From positions 1 through 7,372 of the forward strand of contig JBBITL010000138.1 of assembly GCA_037440765.1 (NCBI GenBank): a stretch of 7,372 nucleotides of DNA, read 5' to 3'. Source of the stretch: DTKY01 sp037440765. GTDB lineage: Bacteria; Acidobacteriota; Terriglobia; Bryobacterales; Bryobacteraceae. Shown here one piece after another: positions 1 to 5,607 of the stretch. Under the pieces are notes generated by a model. It was not told the origin of the DNA, did not search any database, and was given only the letters and a program-made list of their open reading frames with translations. Each line of letters opens with the position of its first letter. Position 1 is the stretch's first letter. A program made the position numbers and the translations under genes.

Positions 1-33
1 AAACCGCCTCCCTGTTTTCAGACGATTACCGGC

Positions 34-53
34 TAAAAGCGCAAACATGCGCT
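34..53 (-). terminator. Probable intrinsic terminator of the minus-strand operon
   Basis: Read on the minus strand, AGCGCA (53-48), loop TGTT (47-44) and TGCGCT (43-38) form a perfect 6-bp stem, and the stem end runs into TTTT (38-35). The first two stem bases are the last two bases of the transporter's TAG stop codon, so translation and termination signals overlap. The stem is short and the T run is only four long, so it may be weak. Its position directly after the last gene of a co-directional three-gene unit supports the call. Confidence 0.45.
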
Positions 54-1182
54 AGACGTAGCTCCGCACGAGCAGATTCACCAGGATCATCAGAGCCGCG
101 AACACGGGCAGCACCAGCAGCGCTTTCTTCAGCCGGCTGGGGTCGTCGCCCGCGATGCTGCCGATGATGCTGCTGCTCACGGCGAGGCCGATCCAGCCGA
201 ACGTGATCGCCAGGCCCATGGCGGTCGAGGTGCCTACCTTGAATGCGTCTCCCACCATGGCCAGCGTGGTCGGGAAGACCGGAGCCATCGCCAGGCCGGC
301 GCAAAAGACGGCCACCCAGGCGATCTTCGGGCTGCGGGTTTGCAGAACGAGCCACGTGGTCGCCACCATAAGCGCCGCCGAGGCCAGCGTGACCGTAGAG
401 GCAGGCACCGTAATCAGCACCGGCGCCACCGCCACGCGTCCGAGCAACAGGCCCAGCGCGAATCCGAGCGACAGAATATTCAACGCGCGTCCGTCCGGGA
501 TGCCCTGCGCGATCAGGTGCCGCGGCAGCCAGTTCCAGACTCCGACCTCGGCCGCCACGTAGAGGAACAGCAGCAGGGCCAGCAGCCACAGCAGGGGCTG
601 GCCGAGCAATTCCCCCGCCTGCGCGAACTGGAAGCTGCGCGCCCCGCTGGGCGGCGGGATGGGCGCGAACACGTGCACCACCAGAGTCAGCGTGGTCAGC
701 CCCGCCACCAGGTAGCAGAGCCTGGTTGAGCTGCGCGAGAGCAGATTGGCCGATATGAACGGCGTCGCCAGGCCGCCCAGCCCGAAGAAAAGGTTTAGGA
801 AGTTCAGGGTGGCCGCGCGGTGCGCCTCGCTCACGTCGCTGGCCAGGGAGTTGGCGCCCGTGACGATGATCCCTCCGCCGAGTCCGAGCAGCAGCATCAG
901 GCCCAGGACGGAGCCGTAGCCCCTGGACTTCGGCAGCGCGTACAGCGCCGCCATGACCAGCGCCAGGCCCAGCACCAGGCCCGGCTTCTTGCCGGCGTTG
1001 TCCATCAGCGGCCCCACCGACACCGAAGCCACGATCAGCCCGAAGGCTTGCGCCAGCGCGATCTTCCCGTTCTGCCTGGGGCTGAGCCCGAACCGTTTGG
1101 ACAGGTCCGGCAGGATGGTGCCGAGCATGGCGGCGATCATCCCGTAAACGAAGATCGCCAGTATGGCGGCGAAAATCAGCAT
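52..1182 (-). CDS. MFS transporter, sugar-porter type
   Basis: Predicted 376-residue inner-membrane secondary transporter of the major facilitator superfamily. The sequence is hydrophobic throughout, with about 11-12 possible membrane segments split into two halves by a more polar stretch around residues 172-190 (PIPPPSGARSFQ). A motif-A-like loop between helices 2 and 3 is visible (G57-P-L-M-D61-N-A-G64-K-K). The N-terminal LPDLSKRFGLS and the GLGGLATPF segment resemble fucose/glucose-type (FHS) and related sugar porters, but the substrate cannot be read from sequence. Start choice: ATG at 1182 is preferred over TTG at 1188 because AGGG at 1190-1193 sits 7 nt from the ATG but only 1 nt from the TTG. 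It is the last gene of the operon, 20 nt after the oxidoreductase, suggesting it imports the substrate or product of that enzyme. Family call is firm; substrate is inference. Confidence 0.88.
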   Translation of the reverse strand: MLIFAAILAIFVYGMIAAMLGTILPDLSKRFGLSPRQNGKIALAQAFGLIVASVSVGPLMDNAGKKPGLVLGLALVMAALYALPKSRGYGSVLGLMLLLGLGGGIIVTGANSLASDVSEAHRAATLNFLNLFFGLGGLATPFISANLLSRSSTRLCYLVAGLTTLTLVVHVFAPIPPPSGARSFQFAQAGELLGQPLLWLLALLLFLYVAAEVGVWNWLPRHLIAQGIPDGRALNILSLGFALGLLLGRVAVAPVLITVPASTVTLASAALMVATTWLVLQTRSPKIAWVAVFCAGLAMAPVFPTTLAMVGDAFKVGTSTAMGLAITFGWIGLAVSSSIIGSIAGDDPSRLKKALLVLPVFAALMILVNLLVRSYV

Positions 1183-1189
1183 CTGCAAG

Positions 1190-1193
1190 CCCT
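1190..1193 (-). promoter_or_regulatory. Ribosome binding site of the MFS gene
   Basis: AGGG on the minus strand lies 7 nt before ATG 1182 and just after the oxidoreductase TAA stop. It decides for the ATG over the TTG two codons upstream. Confidence 0.5.
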
Positions 1194-1202
1194 GGAACCA
1201 GA

Positions 1203-2465
1203 TTACGAGTAACGGATGCGCTCGGTCTTGGTGTCCCAGTAGACCTTCCGGTTGTTCCTGTAGGAGAGAGTCGCCATGTGGCCGGGGATGGCCGCCAGGT
1301 GGCCCTCGCGCGCCGGCGCGATGACCTTCTCCTTGCCCCTAATGGCCTCCAGGAAATTACGGATGTGGCGCTCCACGCTGGGGTTGTCCATCGGCTGCTT
1401 GATGTGGACCTCCTCGCGGTCGGCGATGCGCGGCACGGCCTTCACAATGGACCGCTGCGGGTAGAAGTGCAGCTCGGTGCGGTTAAGCACCTCGATCATG
1501 CCCTCGCGGCCCATGAACTGTTCGCCGTAGCCGAAGTGGTCGTTCTGGAAGAAACAACTGTAATTGATGTGGAACTTGTCGGCGTACTCGAAGATGGCGC
1601 TCAGGGTGTCGGGAGCTTCACGGTCGTCGGGGGGGCCCCAGGCGTAAATGCCGCCAGAACACATGCAGGAGACCGGCACCGTCTTGTTGAGGACGAAATT
1701 GGCGGCGTCGGTCTGGTGAACCAGCAGGTCCGTGGAGATGCCGCCCGAGTAATCCCAGTAGTTGCGCCAGTGGTAATACCGCCTCGCGTCGAAGGGGCGC
1801 TTGGGGGCGGGGCCGAGGAAGCGCGCCCAGTCGGTGTTGGACGGATCAGCGCCCGCTGGGATTGGCGACCTCCAGGGGGCGGGCAGGAAGCTGGGCGGAG
1901 CCGGGAAGTTGCGGTACCAGAAGGCGCGCACGTAGCGGCATTCGCCGATCATGCCCTGCTGCACCATTTCCCGGGCTCTCTCATAGTGAGGGTTGCTGCG
2001 GTTCTGCGTGCCAACCTGGAGGATCTTGCCGGAGGCTTCGGAGGCCTTCACGATGGCCGCGCCCTCTTCGATGCTGTGCCCGATGGGCTTCTCAAGGTAG
2101 ATGTGCTTGCCGGCCTTGATGGCGTCCATGGTCATGGGGTAATGCAGATGCTCCGGCGTCATGATGAAGACGGCATCTATCGACTTGTCCGCCAGCAACT
2201 GCCGGTAGTCAATGTAGGTCTCCGGGGAGTTGCCGGCCATGTCTTCGACGCGCTTCTTGCCGCGGTCCCGATACCCCGCATACGTGTCGCAGATGGCCGT
2301 GACCCTAGCCATACCCTTGGCCCCGAGGAAGAGCCGCTCAAGGCTGTAGTAGCCGCGCGAGCCGACTCCTATGACGCCGAGGTTGATCACCTCATTGGCG
2401 GCTCGCGCTGAAATGACGGCCGCCGAACCTGCCACAAAACTCCGACGCGAAATCCGATCGATCAT
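1203..2465 (-). CDS. Tat-exported Gfo/Idh/MocA family oxidoreductase
   Basis: Predicted 420-residue NAD(P)-dependent oxidoreductase of the Gfo/Idh/MocA family, which acts on sugars, inositols and related polyols. The N-terminus carries a twin-arginine signal: SRRSFVAG (R7, R8), a short hydrophobic stretch, and a possible cleavage site after ARA (A22). The Rossmann fold follows, with GVIGVGSRG (G33, G35, G38), then HLHYP and the EKP motif (E125-K126-P127) that lies near nicotinamide in this family. The C-terminal domain has GGISTDLLVH, giving likely catalytic or substrate residues D246 and H250. The start is ATG 2465, 9 nt after GGGGAG; the open frame extends upstream but only as a shadow of the neighbouring gene. 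It is the middle gene of the operon, 29 nt after the spermidine-synthase-like gene and 20 nt before the transporter. Export of a folded enzyme with bound cofactor has precedent in Zymomonas glucose-fructose oxidoreductase. Substrate unknown. Confidence 0.92.
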   Translation of the reverse strand: MIDRISRRSFVAGSAAVISARAANEVINLGVIGVGSRGYYSLERLFLGAKGMARVTAICDTYAGYRDRGKKRVEDMAGNSPETYIDYRQLLADKSIDAVFIMTPEHLHYPMTMDAIKAGKHIYLEKPIGHSIEEGAAIVKASEASGKILQVGTQNRSNPHYERAREMVQQGMIGECRYVRAFWYRNFPAPPSFLPAPWRSPIPAGADPSNTDWARFLGPAPKRPFDARRYYHWRNYWDYSGGISTDLLVHQTDAANFVLNKTVPVSCMCSGGIYAWGPPDDREAPDTLSAIFEYADKFHINYSCFFQNDHFGYGEQFMGREGMIEVLNRTELHFYPQRSIVKAVPRIADREEVHIKQPMDNPSVERHIRNFLEAIRGKEKVIAPAREGHLAAIPGHMATLSYRNNRKVYWDTKTERIRYS

Positions 2466-2474
2466 GAATTCACA

Positions 2475-2480
2475 CTCCCC
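2475..2480 (-). promoter_or_regulatory. Ribosome binding site of the oxidoreductase gene
   Basis: GGGGAG on the minus strand, 9 nt before ATG 2465 and within the 29-nt gap after the tandem TAG-TAG stop of the upstream gene. It fixes the start of the Tat protein and argues against the longer upstream reading frame. Confidence 0.65.
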
Positions 2481-2494
2481 AGTACATGGTACTA

Positions 2495-4891
2495 CTACGG
2501 CAGATGCCCAAGCATGCTCCTCAGGGCCGGTCCCGCGGCGCCCGAGGCGACGAAAAGGTTCTCCGGGAATCTCCTGTATTGCAGGATCTCGCTGTAGATC
2601 GTTCCCGCCTGCTGCAAGTTCAAGCCCATCCCCGCAAGATACTGGAGCCTCAGATCGCGATCCCGGTTGATCTGGGCGCCCTTGAGCCATTCCCGCATGT
2701 CTGGAGCCTGCCCGGCGTACCTGGCCAGCAGGTCCAGCGCGGAGTGGAACCCTACCTCGCTCATGGAAATGGCCGCGCGCTCGTAGTCGCGGCGGTTGAG
2801 CCTCGCCTCCACCTCGTCCACGTTGATGCGGGCCGGCCCGTGCTGGCCGAGCAGCACGCTGTCGTAGCCGTAGCCGTCCACGTCGTTGCCCCACATGGTG
2901 CCGTCCGGGAACACGTCGAAGAAAGTGGCCAGCTCGCTTCTGACGGTCGCCATGTTGCTCTCATACAGCGGCAGCCATTGGGAAATGAGGCCGCCGGGGT
3001 TAAGCCTGCGCCTGCACATTTCGAAGTACTCGCGCGAGTACAGTGTGGCGCTGCCTTTGACCCAGGGGTGTATGGGGTCGGACGTGATTACGTCGAATCT
3101 CTCGCGCGTCGTCAGGATGTAGTGCCGGGCGTCGTCATAGACGACCTCGACCCGCGGGTCGGTCAGGACGCTGTAGTTCTCGCGGCTGAAATACTCCGAC
3201 GCGATCCTGGGAACCAGGGGCTCGATCTCGCAGATGACGATTCTCTCCACGCCCGGGTACAGCAGGAAGGTTCCGGCGGTCACTCCCGAGCCGAAGCCCA
3301 CCACCAGGACGGTCTTCGGGTTGGGGTGCAGCAGGGCGGGGATGTGTCCCAGCATGCGCTGGAGCCGCATGTCGTGAGGCTCGCCGGAGGCTTCCACCTT
3401 CCCGCTCACGTGAAACAGCCGCCGGCCGTCGACCCACTGCGTGATGGCGATGGATGCGTTCATGCCCTCGGCCACGCGCAGAACTTCCCCGCTCGAGGCG
3501 GATGTCAGCATCTGGCGGCCGTAGGCGATCACTCCCCAAGGAATCCGGTCCACGCTCCAGACCAGAAACGCCACCGCGGCGGCCGCCGCAGCCAGGGCGG
3601 CGGCCGGAGCCGGCCGGAGCCTCGGCGCGAGCGCCGGCGCCACGGCGAGCAGCGCCGAGACAGCCGCCAGCGCTATGAGCACTCGCTGGGAGTTCTGGGT
3701 GCCCAACCCGGGGATCATCACCACGCTGGCCAGGAGGGCGCCCAGAATCGCGCCCACGGTGTTGGCGGCGTAGACGCCGCCCACCAGCCGCCCCGGGTCG
3801 TGCCCCCGGGCGGCGACCGAGGCCAGCGCGAGCGGGAAGCTCGCGCCCCACAGCACCGCCCCCGGCAGGATCGCCCAGAGGCAACGCACCAGGTCGAGCT
3901 GGAAGTTGTACCAGGGGCTTGACGAGAGCGAGGCGTTGATCGGCCAGTAGGGCAGGCTCCCGGCGATGGCGAAGGCGGACCAGGCCAAAGCGCCGGCGAC
4001 CAGGAACTGGAACAGGGCCAGGAGCAGGCGTGGCCGGCGGCACTCCCTGGCCAGGACCGAGCCGACGCTGGAGCCTATCCCGATGCCGAGCAGGAAGACC
4101 GCGAGGATGATAGAGAACGTGTAGACCGTCGCCCCCAGCATCAGCGACAGCAGACGCGCCCAGATCACTTCGGCCCCCAGCGCCGTCAGCCCCGAAAGCC
4201 CGACAACGACGTAAATCGTCCAGGCGCCTTCCGCCCGCCCGGCGGGCGCCTTATCCTCCTGCTCCCGGCTCTCCTTGTGTGGCGCTAATCCAGCCAGGCC
4301 GAAGCTCAGCGCGGCAACGGCGAAGTTCACACCCGCGGCGAACATGGTGGCGGTCGCCATGTCGTGCACCCGGAGCAAATAGAAGCCGGCCAGCAGGCAG
4401 CCCAGGACCGCGCCTGCGGTATTCCCTCCGTAGAAGAAGCCCAGCCAGGAGACGCCCCGGGGCGTGGACTCCACCCAGCGTGCGATGGCGGGAAGCGTGG
4501 CGCCCATCAGGATCGTGGGGGGCAGCAGGCAGATCGCGCATACCAGGGAGCGCAGCAGGAGGCCCGGAAGCCCATGGCCCACGGCGCTGGCGTAAAACTT
4601 GCTGACGTGCGGCACGGCCAGCAGGACCAGGATGCCGAAGACGCCAATGCCGACCTCGAGCACGGCGTAGACGCGCAGCGGGTGCCAGCGGGCGGAGACC
4701 AGGCGCGGCAGCAGCAGGCTCCCCAGGCACAGTCCCCCCATGAAGGTGCCGAGCAGCACCCCCAGGGACACCCCGGAAGAGCCCACAACCAATTCCAGGA
4801 GCTGGTACCAGACGATCTCGTAAGTGAGCGCCGCGCAGCCGCTGGCGACGAATAGGATCACCAGCCACGGCAGGAATCTGTTCAGTTTCAA
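2495..4891 (-). CDS. Membrane-fused spermidine-synthase-like protein
   Basis: Predicted 798-residue polytopic membrane protein with a C-terminal spermidine-synthase-like Rossmann domain. Residues 1-445 are strongly hydrophobic and contain two similar halves offset by about 216-220 residues (TYEIVWYQLL near 23 against GAEVIWARLL near 239; GGNTAGAVLG near 155 against AANTVGAILG near 375). A soluble part follows: SGKVEASGEP (496-505), the nucleotide-binding loop VGFGSGVTAG (531-540), ICEIE (E555), YDDAR (D587) and FDVITSDPIHP (599-609). It ends with a tail containing NRDRDLRLQYLAG, like the tail seen in this fused family. Compared with SpeE, the GGGDGG aspartate is S535 and the second aspartate of the DxxDP gate is H608, so classical putrescine aminopropyltransferase activity is doubtful. 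The start is TTG 4891; an in-frame TGA three codons upstream forbids a longer frame, and no strong Shine-Dalgarno is visible. An in-frame GTG at codon 11 is an alternative. It ends in tandem TAG codons. First gene of the operon; function unknown. Confidence 0.88.
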   Translation of the reverse strand: MKLNRFLPWLVILFVASGCAALTYEIVWYQLLELVVGSSGVSLGVLLGTFMGGLCLGSLLLPRLVSARWHPLRVYAVLEVGIGVFGILVLLAVPHVSKFYASAVGHGLPGLLLRSLVCAICLLPPTILMGATLPAIARWVESTPRGVSWLGFFYGGNTAGAVLGCLLAGFYLLRVHDMATATMFAAGVNFAVAALSFGLAGLAPHKESREQEDKAPAGRAEGAWTIYVVVGLSGLTALGAEVIWARLLSLMLGATVYTFSIILAVFLLGIGIGSSVGSVLARECRRPRLLLALFQFLVAGALAWSAFAIAGSLPYWPINASLSSSPWYNFQLDLVRCLWAILPGAVLWGASFPLALASVAARGHDPGRLVGGVYAANTVGAILGALLASVVMIPGLGTQNSQRVLIALAAVSALLAVAPALAPRLRPAPAAALAAAAAAVAFLVWSVDRIPWGVIAYGRQMLTSASSGEVLRVAEGMNASIAITQWVDGRRLFHVSGKVEASGEPHDMRLQRMLGHIPALLHPNPKTVLVVGFGSGVTAGTFLLYPGVERIVICEIEPLVPRIASEYFSRENYSVLTDPRVEVVYDDARHYILTTRERFDVITSDPIHPWVKGSATLYSREYFEMCRRRLNPGGLISQWLPLYESNMATVRSELATFFDVFPDGTMWGNDVDGYGYDSVLLGQHGPARINVDEVEARLNRRDYERAAISMSEVGFHSALDLLARYAGQAPDMREWLKGAQINRDRDLRLQYLAGMGLNLQQAGTIYSEILQYRRFPENLFVASGAAGPALRSMLGHLP

Positions 4892-4901
4892 TTGGTTTCA
4901 G

Positions 4902-4947
4902 GTCCGCTCGCCCACGCTCGCCGTCCGGCGCAACCGTGAGCGGACGG
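4902..4947 (-). repeat. Two mutually exclusive inverted-repeat pairings in the operon leader
   Basis: Three arms are seen. CGGACGG (4941-4947) is a perfect 7-bp complement of CCGTCCG (4921-4927). GAGCGGAC (4938-4945) is a perfect 8-bp complement of GTCCGCTC (4902-4909). Both pairings use the same 4938-4947 arm, so only one can form at a time. On the minus-strand transcript the 8-bp pairing would cover the segment 10-17 nt before the TTG start of the spermidine-synthase-like gene, and the 7-bp pairing would leave it free. The pairing is seen directly; a regulatory role is inference, and chance is possible in such GC-rich DNA. Confidence 0.35.
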
Positions 4948-5004
4948 ACACCTCCGTTTCTTTGCACACCCCTAGCTTGGGGAGAGGTATAGACGCTAGC
5001 CCCA

Positions 5005-5017
5005 TAACGTTCCGTTA
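5005..5017. promoter_or_regulatory. Candidate operator (TAACG-TTC-CGTTA)
   Basis: A perfect inverted repeat with 5-bp arms and a 3-nt centre sits in the divergent intergenic region. It overlaps where the -35 element of the rimP promoter would be (about 5011-5016), and its right end abuts a TTGACG hexamer on the minus strand (5023-5018). A factor bound here could affect one or both transcripts. The arms are short, so chance occurrence cannot be excluded. Confidence 0.3.
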
Positions 5018-5030
5018 CGTCAAGCTCTCC

Positions 5031-5039
5031 TGATATAAT
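5031..5039 (+). promoter_or_regulatory. Extended -10 promoter of the rimP-nusA-infB operon
   Basis: TGATATAAT is a perfect match to the extended -10 consensus (TGnTATAAT), in an AT-rich patch within otherwise GC-rich DNA. No good -35 is seen at the proper spacing (TCCGTT at 17 bp), which is usual for extended -10 promoters. The expected transcription start is about 5045-5048, giving a leader of roughly 65 nt before the rimP ATG. Confidence 0.7.
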
Positions 5040-5062
5040 CTAAAGTGAATGTCGGACGCCGC

Positions 5063-5086
5063 AAGTGGGCGAAAGCCCACTTTTTT
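5063..5086 (+). terminator. Leader terminator/attenuator upstream of rimP
   Basis: AAGTGGGC (5063-5070), a GAAA tetraloop (5071-5074) and GCCCACTT (5075-5082) form a perfect 8-bp stem that runs into six T residues (5081-5086). This has the full shape of an intrinsic terminator on the plus strand. On the minus strand no T tract follows, so it cannot end a minus transcript. It lies between the rimP promoter and the rimP ATG, so it acts inside the operon's own leader and would release an RNA of about 40 nt. In Bacillus subtilis, NusA-dependent termination in the leader of its nusA operon gives autoregulation; a similar role here is inferred. Confidence 0.8.
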
Positions 5087-5103
5087 GTTGGCGCGCCACA
5101 AGC

Positions 5104-5107
5104 AGGA
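5104..5107 (+). promoter_or_regulatory. Ribosome binding site of rimP
   Basis: AGGA is 5 nt before ATG 5113. It supports the short rimP over a GTG start at 5065 that would lie inside the leader terminator hairpin. Confidence 0.6.
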
Positions 5108-5112
5108 CGAGC

Positions 5113-5577
5113 ATGAAAGAAGCCATTCTGGCCCGGGTGAGGGAGATTGCCCGGCGTGTGGGCGACTCGGAGGGCCTTCAGATCGTGGATGTCGAGCTCG
5201 CCGGCGGCGGGAGCCACCGGCTGCTGCGGATCTACATCGACAAGCCGGGCGGGGTCACGCACGGGGACTGCGAGAACCTCTCGCAGCAGGTGGGGACGAT
5301 CCTCGACGTCGAAGACGCGGTGCCCGGAGGGAGCTACACGCTGGAGGTCAGCTCCCCGGGCGTCGAGCGGCCCCTGAGCCGGGAGACGGACTTTGAGAGA
5401 TTCACAGGCAGGAAGGCGAAGCTCGTGCTGCGGGAACCCTGGCGGAACAGCCGGTATTGGGAGGGTGTTCTGGCGGGGTGTTCAGACGGAGTTGTGACCC
5501 TGGAGCTTTCGCCGGGCAACAGGGTGGTCTTCGAGCTGGAGCGGATTCAGAAGGCGAACCTCAAGTTCGAGTGGTGA
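5113..5577 (+). CDS. rimP: Ribosome maturation factor RimP
   Basis: Predicted 154-residue cytoplasmic protein required for maturation of the 30S ribosomal subunit, close to the roughly 150 residues of the E. coli protein. The N-terminal domain (about 1-88) shows VDVELAGGGSHRLLRIYIDK, then THGDCENLSQQVG, and ends in the family hallmark YTLEVSSPGVERPL (75-88). The C-terminal SH3-like domain begins at FERFTGRKAKL (94-104) and continues to the end. ATG 5113 is chosen because it has AGGA at proper distance and gives the family's normal N-terminus. Upstream are an extended -10 promoter and a terminator-like leader hairpin; nusA starts 30 nt downstream. This is the classic rimP-nusA-infB order, coupling ribosome assembly with transcription and initiation factors. 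Confidence 0.96.
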   Translation: MKEAILARVREIARRVGDSEGLQIVDVELAGGGSHRLLRIYIDKPGGVTHGDCENLSQQVGTILDVEDAVPGGSYTLEVSSPGVERPLSRETDFERFTGRKAKLVLREPWRNSRYWEGVLAGCSDGVVTLELSPGNRVVFELERIQKANLKFEW

Positions 5578-5595
5578 TCCCCGGACAGGGCAGAA

Positions 5596-5600
5596 AGAGG
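5596..5600 (+). promoter_or_regulatory. Ribosome binding site of nusA
   Basis: AGAGG lies 7 nt before TTG 5608. No comparable site precedes the next in-frame ATG (5635), which favours the TTG start. Confidence 0.6.
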
Positions 5601-5607
5601 CAACGGC

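Noticed and set aside
1278..2411. Long plus-strand open frame opposite the oxidoreductase gene
   Set aside because: It is the antisense of a clear Gfo/Idh/MocA gene, has no recognisable family features, and long antisense frames are expected in GC-rich coding DNA.
2466..2894. Upstream extension of the oxidoreductase reading frame
   Set aside because: It would overlap about 400 nt of the SpeE-like gene and place the Tat signal in the middle of a protein; ATG 2465 has a good ribosome binding site.
3565..3640. GCC/GGC-rich low-complexity stretch
   Set aside because: It encodes an Ala-rich membrane segment of the SpeE-like protein in frame, so it needs no separate explanation.
2486..3922. Plus-strand open frame of 478 codons opposite the SpeE-like gene
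   Set aside because: Composition is low-complexity (His, Gln, Arg, Gly rich) and mirrors the codons of the conserved minus-strand protein; no domain seen.
4251..4967. Minus-strand open frame overlapping the SpeE-like start
   Set aside because: It is out of frame with the conserved membrane protein and looks like a frame shadow, with Arg/Gly/Pro-rich composition and no membrane segments.
5089..5098. TGGCGCGCCA palindrome between the leader hairpin and rimP
   Set aside because: A 10-bp GC palindrome is easily found by chance here and has no loop to make a stable RNA hairpin.
5065..5112. GTG start for a longer RimP
   Set aside because: It lies inside the leader terminator hairpin, lacks a ribosome binding site and adds residues not seen in the family.
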